DNA from: Methanosalsum sp.
GTDB taxonomy: Archaea; Halobacteriota; Methanosarcinia; Methanosarcinales; Methanosarcinaceae
Direction: 5' to 3'
Assembly (NCBI GenBank): GCA_007127385.1
Contig: SKZM01000195.1
Location: forward strand, 1 to 8,729
Length of the DNA: 8,729 bases
The notes under the pieces are model-generated. The model was not told the DNA's origin and did no database searches. It saw only the letters and a program-made list of their open reading frames with translations. Below are positions 1 to 7,563 of the stretch, in pieces. Every line of letters begins with the position of its first letter. Position 1 is the first letter of the stretch. A program made the position numbers and the translations under genes.

Positions 1-3000
1 AAGAGCTGGCTGAGCAGGGCTGTTTTCCGGATGCTTGAGAAGAAAGTGGAGCATATGTCACTGCATGAGGGTACCACAGTACAGGATCTTATGGTCTGGC
101 AGAAGACTGTACGGGTAAAGGATGAACTCTCCCTTGAACTTGAACTCTCACCTCTGGTACGGGCTGCTGTTGAGGGCAGGCCCTGTATTGTGGATGAGGT
201 GAACCGGGCGTCTGCAGGTGTACTGGCAGTGCTGAACCATATTCTGCAGTTCAGGGAGGTCATCCTTCCAAAAAAGATCCGGATAGATGGAAACTTAACT
301 GACAGGCTCCGGGTCAGGGATGGGTTCAACCTGATAATGACAATGAACCCGCCCCAGCAGCATCTTGAGGTTAACCGGATGCTTGCTGATTTCATGGACC
401 GCATGTATTGTGTCCGGATTGATCACCTGCCACCGGATGAGGAACTTGGAATGCTTAAGAGGATATGGGAGCATGCAGGCGGCCTGGTGGATGATTCTGT
501 TGAAAGGGACCTGGAGATCCTTGTACGCATTGCTTCTGAGTCCAGAAAACAGGAGGAAGGGGAGTACATAAGACCTATCAGCACCAGGGCGCTTGAGAGA
601 ATGGTGAACTTCAGGCAGAAATACTCTGATCATCAATGGGCTGACATACTGTGTATGATGACAGGTGTTGAAGGTGCTGTGGATCAAAAGAGGAGTCAGA
701 GATTTTATGGATACTGGAATAATGGTTCCGGAGGCAGCCTGCCTCAATCCGGGTCCTGTTCCATCAGTATCAGTGATGATTTAGGGGAAGTTGAAATCAG
801 TGGCAGAAGATGGTCCAGGAAGGATGCGGATATCTGTAGCAGATATTTTGGTGGAATTGAACAGAATGACCGTATCATTGACCTGATGGCAAAGATGCGT
901 GACATGCAGTCCCATGTGCTTCTTGTAGGTGAGGCTGGTACCGGTAAGGATTGGCTTGCCCTTGCCTATGGTGAACTTATGGGCGAGGAACCCGTGGTGG
1001 TCTCACTGTCAGAGGAAGTGGAGGGGCAGGAACTGATCGCATCCAGAGGACTTGAGGAAGGAATCACTGTCTGGGAATACAGCCATATTGTAGAGGCCTA
1101 TGAAAGAGGCGAGATTGTGATTATTGATGAGGTGACCCGTACCAGGCCGGGTGTTCGTGCGATTCTCAATGAGATCATGGAATCCCCTGAACTTGAGATG
1201 CCTGATGGCAGGTGGATCCAGAGGGGTGAAGGTTTTCAGATCATTGCCACCATGAACGAGGTCAAGGAAGGATATGAGGGTTATGAACTTGGTGAGGATT
1301 TTGAGGACAGGTTCGGTGCCATTGTCGAAGTGCAGGAACTGGCAAAGGCTGAAAAGATGAACTTTTTAAGAAGAGTGGCCCAGGGAAGGCTGCCGGATAC
1401 AACCCTGTCCCAGCTCATCGATCTTCAGGAAGAGGTGAATTCCAGCAGTGATATATGGAGAAAACTGTCCCTCAGGGTTCTTGAGAGAATTGTTGAAATG
1501 AAGACAGAGTACCCGGATGAGAGAATTGGTGATATTATACTCTCAGAGTTTATGATCGGGGAGTGGGAGAGTGGAAGAGGTACTGTTGAAAAGATGATCG
1601 CGGCACTGCCTGAAGAACTGGCAGGAAGGAGTGACTGGACAATTGGCAACAATATTGAATATCCAGGATCACAGGCATTAAAAATATCATTTTCTGATGA
1701 TGGCCGTATTCTTGCCGTTCTGGACCGGGCAGGATCTGTATATGTATCCCGGATATATCCTGAAAAACAGATGCAATGGCAGAAACTTGAGAGAGATGTT
1801 GATTATAAGGATTCTCTGATACTCTCTGGTAACGGGGACCTGATCGCAGTAAAAGGAGAATACAGGGCTGCTGATATCTGGCAGAGCTGTGGTGAATCCT
1901 GGAAGAGAGTGGATGTATCCATGGAACATACAGGAAGGATTTCAGGAGTATATCCTGGCGATGATGGAAGCTGTTTCTTTGTAGTTACCTACAGGGGAGC
2001 TGTACTTGTATGGACCCGGGATGAAGATGGAAACTTTGCAAAAGAGGGTGTGCTGCTAAAGGAAGAGGGCACAAGGATCAGGTTTGGTTCACTTTCAGGA
2101 GATAGTGAGATATTTGCTGCAGGGGATGATGAAGGTGTGGTCAGGGTCTGGTACAGGTCCGAAGACGGTGCTTTTTCAGCAGATGACATGGAATCGGTCA
2201 TATTCAGGGATGTCATGACAGCAGGCAGCTGGTCACCGGACCTGCGGGTTCTTGCATGTGCAGGACTCTCAGGCAATGTGCAGGTAATGTACAGGAAAGA
2301 GAATTGCAGACCTGGTGAATGGAGACGGCTGGAAGGTCCGGGACAGGATATGGTGTTCTGTTCATGGTCCGGAAATGGTGATCATCTGATTGCAGGTGGT
2401 GGCAGGGGAGAAATTTTCCTCTGGTGCAGGGATGATGAGCTGGTCAATATCCAGGGTAAGAGACTTGAAGGGCCTTCAGGGGATCTTACACAGGGTACCT
2501 GGTCTGCAGATTCATCATCTATTGCAGCCAGTGGAAATGATTATAAGGTCTGTGTATGGGATGTGGAATCAGGCTCCTGTGACGTTACTGCCAGTGAACT
2601 GAAAGTATCTGACAGTCTGCAGAGAATGCAGAGGATATGGTTGTCTGAAAACGGGCAGTATCTTATAGGACATTCCATTAACGCAGGTATCTATATATGG
2701 TCCCGGTCGGTTCACAGTGGCTGGAGATCTGAGTACAGCAGATTGTCCTGTGCAGGTGAATGCAGTGAGTACCTGAGCTGCGGGTATTTGAGAGAACATA
2801 TTTTTGCAGCAGATGAGCGCGGTGGTCTGTACCAATGGACACTTCCCTCCCTGGATCTTGATGTTCTGGAATCTGCTCTGGAAAGGGCTGAACAGGAGAG
2901 CCTTGCTCCCGAGATTCGTAATGATCTGCTGGTCAGTGGCAGTGTGAGCCTTGAGAGAGGATCAGGAAAACAGGATGATAAAGCTACATTTGATTATTTC

Positions 3001-6000
3001 TCAAAACAGACCCCTTCAAATGACCGGACCCTGCACAGGATCATGATGGGACTTGCACTGAATCGTAATATTCTTCTGGTGGGGCCTGTGGGATCAGGTA
3101 AGAGCTGGATTGCCAAGTCGGTTTTCGATTTGCTCAGTAAGAGGATCGAGCACATGTCCCTTCACGAGGGTTCTACAGAACTTGATCTTACTGCCTGGCA
3201 GAAAACTGAGAGAAGGGGTAGGGATATCTCCCTGGAGATGGAGATCTCGCCTCTTGTAAGGGCTGCAATAGATGGCAGGCCCTGTATAATTGAGGGAGTT
3301 AACCGGGTCTCCTCGGGTGTTCTGGCAGTTCTTAACCATGCCCTGCAGTTCAGGGAAATAATCCTTCCAAAGCGTATCAGGATAGGTTCTGAAATGACCG
3401 ATACCATAAAGGCAGAAGAGGGATTCCAGCTGGTGATGACCGCCATTCCTCCTGGAGGTCTTGTGGATGTGAATCCTTTCATGGCGGATTTTATGGACCG
3501 CATGTTCACAGTTGAGGTTGATTATCTGCCACCATCGGAGGAGGCAGAACTGCTGAAAGGTATCTGGAACAATGAAAGTAATGAACAGGCGAATCCCGGG
3601 ACCGGCAGAAAGATCCGGGAACTTGTGGAAATGGCTGATCGCAGACGCAGGCTTTCCCGCCAGAACTTCAGGCGTACCATTACCACAAGGACACTTGAGA
3701 GGGTCATCAAGTTCAGGCAGAAATATCCCGGGGTCCACTGGATGGACATACTTGGTATGATGTGCGGTGTTGAGGGTGCTGTGGACCGCGACCAGATAAG
3801 GGTCTGGAAGATCGGATGGGAGGCAAAGTTTGGTGAACAGGAGCAGTTACCGGCTGCACCGGTGATATTCCTGCACAGTGACAGAAGCAGGGTGAGCATA
3901 GGTGATATCACCTGGCAGCGCACGGATATTGATGTGGGGTGCAGGTATATTGAGGGAATTGAACAGAATGACCGTGTCATTGAGCTTATGGCAAAGATGC
4001 GTGACATGCAGTCCCATGTGCTTCTTGTAGGTGAGGCTGGTACCGGTAAGGATTGGCTTGCCCTTGCCTATGGTGAACTTATGGGCGAGGAGCCTGTGGT
4101 GGTCTCACTGTCAGAGGAGGCTGAAGGTCAGGACCTGATCGCAATGAGGGGTCTGAGGGCAGGTATTACTGTCTGGGAATACAGTCATATTGTGGATGCT
4201 TATGAGAATGGCAGGATCGTTATTCTGGATGAGGTGACCCGGGCAAGACCGGGAGCTCGTGCGATTCTTAATGAGATCATGGAAGCTGAAAGGCTTGAGA
4301 TGCCTGATGGCAGGTGGATCCAGAGGGGGGATGGTTTCCAGATCATTGCCACCATGAACGAGGTCAAGGAAGGATATGAGGGTTATGAACCCGGTGAGGA
4401 TTTTGAGGACAGGTTCGGTGCCATTGTTGAGGTGCAGGAACTTCCTGAATCAGAGAAAAGGAAGTTTCTTGAACGGGTTTCCCGGGGCAGGGTTAGCAGT
4501 GAGATACTGGATTCTCTTCTAAAGCTTCAGGAAAGTGTGAATTCAGAGGAGACCGTATGGCGAAGAATGTCCCAGAGGGTACTGGAGCGGATCGTAGAGG
4601 ACATTGCCAGATATCCAGATGAACCGCTTGAAGATATTATCCATTCCGAGTTCATGCTGGGTGAATGGGAGGAAGGACACGGGTTTGTTGAGAATGCAGT
4701 AGAATCGATGGCTTGCAGTTTCAGGAATGTACGGGTTAACGGGAACGAATCTGAAAGACCGTTTCCTGTATACAGGGATGATCTGCTGGTCAGCGGGGAT
4801 GTTCGCCTGCAGGTGGGCAGTGAGCCTGATACATGTCCTGATCCTGAATATGAGTATCATGATAAGCAGACCCCTTCCAACGATCGTGTTCTGCACAGGA
4901 TACTGCTGGGCATTTCAATGAACCGCAACGTGCTCCTGATAGGGCCTTCAGGCTGCGGGAAGAGCTGGATGACCCGGGCTGTGTTCAGGCTTTTGAGAAA
5001 GAAGATCGAACATATGTCTCTGCATGAGGCAACAACAGTACAGGATCTGACCGTCTGGCAGAAGACTGTGAGGCGAAAGGGTGAGATGTTCATAGAACTT
5101 GAGCTCTCGCCTCTGGTACGGGCTGCTGTTGAGGGCAGGCCGTGTGTTGTGGATGATGTGAACCGGGCATCTCCTGGTGTTCTGGCAGTGCTCAATCATG
5201 CCCTGCAGTTTAAGGAGATCGTGCTTCCCAGAGGGATTGAAATATCAGATTCAGATATTGCCTCAGGCAGGGATGTACGCAAAATCAAGGCAAAAGAAGG
5301 ATTCCAGTTGATAATGACTGCAAATGTACCGGAAGATGGCAGTGGTGTGAACCAGATGATGGCAGATTTCATGGATCGGATGTATTCTGTTGATATGCAT
5401 TATCTGCCACAGTATGAGGAAACGGATCTCATGATGGCAATACTGGGCCATGAAGACAGAAATATCAGGAATGAGCTTGAGTCCCTGGTCGATCTTGTGA
5501 ACTACCTCAGAGAAAGTGGTGGAGGCCCCACCTTCAGGAGCCTGGAGAGAATTGCAGAGAACCTGAGGGCCTATCCCTCACAGGATATCAGGTCGCTTCT
5601 TGAACGTGAGCTGAGAATCGATTCCAGGTCAGAGGAGGAACAGGAGAAGTTCAGACAGTTAATGGAGTCGTGTTATCTGGAGAGGTATCTCACGTCTGTT
5701 TGTGACAGGCCGATATCCTCCTGTACATGGAATGAACTTATCTATCACGCTTTTGATATTTCACTACCTGTGCCCAGGGATGACCTGAACTCATATGATC
5801 CTGCAAGATGGTGGGAAGCAGGGGATCCTGATGATTATAAGCAGGCAAGGGCAAGGAAGAGGTACAGGATACTTGTGAAACTGCTGCAAATGGTCACAGG
5901 GCTTGATATTGCCCTGAATCCCTGGTCAAAGGCCAGGGTTTTAGAAAAAGATAAGCCTTCATGGGGCTGTGTCTTTGATCGAAGGTCCAGGGTAGTCAAG

Positions 6001-7563
6001 GAGGTATTTTTCTCACCCTGGGATGTTATTTACAGGGACGATGAGCAGAGCCTGTACGGACTCCTGTTCCATGAGATATTTGAGATACTCTACCGCAGGC
6101 CTGCTGCATTTGATGAAGAACTTCTGTCAAAAACGGGTGCCAATGCCCTTATCAATGGTATAGGTGATATCTGGATAAATCGCAGGGGTATGAGTGAGTT
6201 TCCTGGAACCAGAAAATGGATAATGGCACTCTACAGGAAGAGTCTGGAATCCGGAGAATACCCTGGCCTGGCCTATCTCCGGTTCATTTCTGCGGTTGTG
6301 TATGAATGGGTATTCCGGGAAACGGATCCCAGAGTCACTGATAGGGATGTTATCAATACACTTGAATCCCTGAGAGAGATTTTTGAGAGAATATACAGTA
6401 CAGATGATGAAGATGAATATGTATGTCTGGTTTACCGGCTTTACATCTCAGAAGATTTCCAGTACCTTGTAGAGAAATCGGTTGAAGAGAAGGTTCGAAT
6501 GCAGGGTTTTGATCTCTGGGCTGGTGACTGGAAGATCCCGGGAGGTATCAGGGAGGATCTCTTAAGGAGTGCAGCTGCCGGAATGATCGAACAGGAAAAA
6601 AAGGCCGGCAAAGTCGTGGATGAGAATGGCCGACAGCTGGACCAGGAGGAACTTGGGGAACTTCGCAGGGTTCTACTGGATTCTGTGAGGACGGCCAGGG
6701 AGGAGCTTGAACGCCTTGATGAGGGGAGGGAACAGGAACGTGTGGAGGCTGAACTCAAGAGGGCAGAGATTGCAAGGGAGGAGAGGGAGCTTGAAGGGAT
6801 CTCTGAGACGGAGCAGCAGGAGTATTCTCTGAGGTATGAAAGGGTATCAGAGCATATCAAACAGATGAGGGAGAGGTTCAGGGAGATATACAGGCACGAG
6901 AGAGGTGTGTGGAAGCGCCGGCTTTCCAGGGGAAGGCTTGACAGCACACAGCTTGCGTCCCTTGTTGCAGGGGATGACCGGGTGTTCATGAAACGGGAGC
7001 AGCCTGAGAGGTATATGGTCCGGATATCGCTGCTGGTGGATCAGAGTGCCAGCATGCAGGGTGAGAAGATAGACCATGTGGCTGATGCTGTTCTGATGTT
7101 GCTGGCTGCGATACAGAGGGATCAGAGGAAGGGAGTTCAGGTGGAGGTTGTGGGTTTTCATGATGACAGTCCAATGGAGATCTATCTTAAGTATGGTGAG
7201 AAGATCACCAAGAAAAAGATCATCAGGGTCGTTAACCAGGTGGCAGGGACAATGGGTCGAAACAATGATCTGCAGGCAATATACTATGCTTTTGAAAGAA
7301 TCCCTTCTGCAAGTAAAAGGGCCCTGAACCTGATCATCCATTTCTCTGATGGTGATCCCAACCAGCAGTTCGATCGTGACCAGTTCAGGGAGCTTATTAA
7401 CAGGAATCCGCATATCAGTGTAGTTGGGTTCGGGATTGGAGGTGAGGGTGCTGATTTTGTACTGGACCTGTATCCTGAAGGCCAGGCAGCAACTGCTGAT
7501 AATGCTTCTGAGATTCCTGAAAAGCTCAGCTTACTGATACAGGGACATGTGAGAAGGCGCTGA
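1..7563 (+). CDS. Giant multi-module MoxR/midasin-like AAA+ ATPase with WD-repeat insert and C-terminal VWA domain (5' partial)
   Basis: Probably an ATP-driven remodelling machine; substrate unknown. The frame is open from base 1, whose first codons (KSW) are the end of a Walker A motif matching GKSW in later modules, so the Met at 31 is internal. Residues below count that Met as 1. Type-A modules: A1 (Walker B D55-E56, sensor-1 N106, Arg finger R124, sensor-2 R186), A3 (Walker A 1018-1025, K1024), A5 (1638-1645, K1644). Type-B modules: B2 (GEAGTGKD 300-307, D366-E367, N409, R427) and B4 (same residues plus 1034). Walker A lysines are spaced 304-316 residues apart, except B2 to A3 (718), which holds a WD-repeat block of about 410 residues. 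Then come an HExxE domain (H2014), a charged coiled-coil-like segment (about 2185-2315) and a VWA domain (DxSxS at 2337-2341). It ends in TGA. No signal peptide or membrane segment is seen in the visible part. The AAA+ and VWA assignments are secure; the biological role is unknown. Confidence 0.95.
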   Translation, partial: KSWLSRAVFRMLEKKVEHMSLHEGTTVQDLMVWQKTVRVKDELSLELELSPLVRAAVEGRPCIVDEVNRASAGVLAVLNHILQFREVILPKKIRIDGNLTDRLRVRDGFNLIMTMNPPQQHLEVNRMLADFMDRMYCVRIDHLPPDEELGMLKRIWEHAGGLVDDSVERDLEILVRIASESRKQEEGEYIRPISTRALERMVNFRQKYSDHQWADILCMMTGVEGAVDQKRSQRFYGYWNNGSGGSLPQSGSCSISISDDLGEVEISGRRWSRKDADICSRYFGGIEQNDRIIDLMAKMRDMQSHVLLVGEAGTGKDWLALAYGELMGEEPVVVSLSEEVEGQELIASRGLEEGITVWEYSHIVEAYERGEIVIIDEVTRTRPGVRAILNEIMESPELEMPDGRWIQRGEGFQIIATMNEVKEGYEGYELGEDFEDRFGAIVEVQELAKAEKMNFLRRVAQGRLPDTTLSQLIDLQEEVNSSSDIWRKLSLRVLERIVEMKTEYPDERIGDIILSEFMIGEWESGRGTVEKMIAALPEELAGRSDWTIGNNIEYPGSQALKISFSDDGRILAVLDRAGSVYVSRIYPEKQMQWQKLERDVDYKDSLILSGNGDLIAVKGEYRAADIWQSCGESWKRVDVSMEHTGRISGVYPGDDGSCFFVVTYRGAVLVWTRDEDGNFAKEGVLLKEEGTRIRFGSLSGDSEIFAAGDDEGVVRVWYRSEDGAFSADDMESVIFRDVMTAGSWSPDLRVLACAGLSGNVQVMYRKENCRPGEWRRLEGPGQDMVFCSWSGNGDHLIAGGGRGEIFLWCRDDELVNIQGKRLEGPSGDLTQGTWSADSSSIAASGNDYKVCVWDVESGSCDVTASELKVSDSLQRMQRIWLSENGQYLIGHSINAGIYIWSRSVHSGWRSEYSRLSCAGECSEYLSCGYLREHIFAADERGGLYQWTLPSLDLDVLESALERAEQESLAPEIRNDLLVSGSVSLERGSGKQDDKATFDYFSKQTPSNDRTLHRIMMGLALNRNILLVGPVGSGKSWIAKSVFDLLSKRIEHMSLHEGSTELDLTAWQKTERRGRDISLEMEISPLVRAAIDGRPCIIEGVNRVSSGVLAVLNHALQFREIILPKRIRIGSEMTDTIKAEEGFQLVMTAIPPGGLVDVNPFMADFMDRMFTVEVDYLPPSEEAELLKGIWNNESNEQANPGTGRKIRELVEMADRRRRLSRQNFRRTITTRTLERVIKFRQKYPGVHWMDILGMMCGVEGAVDRDQIRVWKIGWEAKFGEQEQLPAAPVIFLHSDRSRVSIGDITWQRTDIDVGCRYIEGIEQNDRVIELMAKMRDMQSHVLLVGEAGTGKDWLALAYGELMGEEPVVVSLSEEAEGQDLIAMRGLRAGITVWEYSHIVDAYENGRIVILDEVTRARPGARAILNEIMEAERLEMPDGRWIQRGDGFQIIATMNEVKEGYEGYEPGEDFEDRFGAIVEVQELPESEKRKFLERVSRGRVSSEILDSLLKLQESVNSEETVWRRMSQRVLERIVEDIARYPDEPLEDIIHSEFMLGEWEEGHGFVENAVESMACSFRNVRVNGNESERPFPVYRDDLLVSGDVRLQVGSEPDTCPDPEYEYHDKQTPSNDRVLHRILLGISMNRNVLLIGPSGCGKSWMTRAVFRLLRKKIEHMSLHEATTVQDLTVWQKTVRRKGEMFIELELSPLVRAAVEGRPCVVDDVNRASPGVLAVLNHALQFKEIVLPRGIEISDSDIASGRDVRKIKAKEGFQLIMTANVPEDGSGVNQMMADFMDRMYSVDMHYLPQYEETDLMMAILGHEDRNIRNELESLVDLVNYLRESGGGPTFRSLERIAENLRAYPSQDIRSLLERELRIDSRSEEEQEKFRQLMESCYLERYLTSVCDRPISSCTWNELIYHAFDISLPVPRDDLNSYDPARWWEAGDPDDYKQARARKRYRILVKLLQMVTGLDIALNPWSKARVLEKDKPSWGCVFDRRSRVVKEVFFSPWDVIYRDDEQSLYGLLFHEIFEILYRRPAAFDEELLSKTGANALINGIGDIWINRRGMSEFPGTRKWIMALYRKSLESGEYPGLAYLRFISAVVYEWVFRETDPRVTDRDVINTLESLREIFERIYSTDDEDEYVCLVYRLYISEDFQYLVEKSVEEKVRMQGFDLWAGDWKIPGGIREDLLRSAAAGMIEQEKKAGKVVDENGRQLDQEELGELRRVLLDSVRTAREELERLDEGREQERVEAELKRAEIAREERELEGISETEQQEYSLRYERVSEHIKQMRERFREIYRHERGVWKRRLSRGRLDSTQLASLVAGDDRVFMKREQPERYMVRISLLVDQSASMQGEKIDHVADAVLMLLAAIQRDQRKGVQVEVVGFHDDSPMEIYLKYGEKITKKKIIRVVNQVAGTMGRNNDLQAIYYAFERIPSASKRALNLIIHFSDGDPNQQFDRDQFRELINRNPHISVVGFGIGGEGADFVLDLYPEGQAATADNASEIPEKLSLLIQGHVRRR
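886..1325 (+). repeat. Direct repeat copy 1 (core of AAA+ module B2)
   Basis: This pairs with 3988-4427 at a constant offset of 3102 bases with no indels. Identical runs include 886-989 (104 bases, covering Walker A), 1237-1288 (52 bases, sensor 1) and 1291-1325 (35 bases, Arg finger). Third codon positions match as well, whereas the rest of modules B2 and B4 is clearly diverged. Confidence 0.93.
1672..2866 (+). repeat. WD-like beta-propeller repeat block (about nine repeats) inside the giant ATPase
   Basis: About nine units of roughly 45 residues (residues about 548-946), each with a core like 'W/F-S-x-D/N-G-x-x-L/I-A-x-G', then a Gly/Asp turn and an aromatic strand ending in 'VW', 'IW' or 'LW'. 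Clear examples are SWSPDLRVLACAG, SWSGNGDHLIAGG, TWSADSSSIAAS and KVCVWD. The block accounts for almost all of the 414 extra residues between B2 and A3 compared with B4 and A5. WD propellers are usually protein-binding platforms, so this is probably the substrate- or partner-recognition part. Blade count is by eye; first and last units may complete one blade together, giving eight. Confidence 0.82.
3988..4427 (+). repeat. Direct repeat copy 2 (core of AAA+ module B4)
   Basis: Partner of 886-1325. The 104-base perfect block is 3988-4091 and the 52-base block is 4339-4390. Between the blocks the copies differ mostly by synonymous or conservative changes. After 4427 the two modules diverge strongly while keeping the same fold motifs. 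This pattern suits gene conversion between modules or selective retention of the ATP-site core after duplication. Confidence 0.93.
5980..6550 (+). other. Degenerate metallopeptidase-like domain (HExxE) within the giant ATPase
   Basis: Residues 2012-2019 read LFHEIFEI (His2014, Glu2015, Glu2018), preceded by a hydrophobic strand (EVFFSPW) and followed about 30 residues later by LINGIGDIWINRR. Some VWA proteins partnered with MoxR ATPases carry a zincin-like domain before the VWA, with a HExxH helix and a downstream 'N-x-x-E-D-x-R-I-x-R' segment. Here the second His is Glu and the downstream motif is altered, so a catalytic zinc site is unlikely. The family link is by motif resemblance only. 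Confidence 0.5.
7012..7545 (+). other. C-terminal VWA domain with MIDAS motif
   Basis: A hydrophobic strand ISLLVD leads into DQSAS (DxSxS, residues 2337-2341), then GRNND (N2411-D2413) where many VWA domains have a Thr, and FSDGDP (D2440) as the third metal-binding loop. The NND variant resembles the N-x-D of CobT-type VWA domains. The domain ends within about ten residues of the stop codon, the same terminal position as the MIDAS domain in midasin. In MoxR systems the VWA partner typically couples the ATPase to its target. Confidence 0.93.

Noticed and set aside
31..33. ATG at 31 as the start of the giant gene
   Set aside because: The frame is open to base 1 and the residues before this Met align with the Walker A region of modules A3 and A5, so it is internal.
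3094..3738. Long minus-strand open frame opposite the giant gene (also 295-747, 6441-6989, 6847-7413 and others)
   Set aside because: Products are low-complexity Ser/Pro/Leu-rich or unrelated to any family, and all lie opposite sequence with clear AAA+, linker or VWA motifs; they are shadows of codon bias.
886..4427. Mobile element or CRISPR explanation for the repeated blocks
   Set aside because: The repeats are in frame, coincide with ATP-site motifs of paralogous modules and have no terminal inverted repeats, spacers or transposase.
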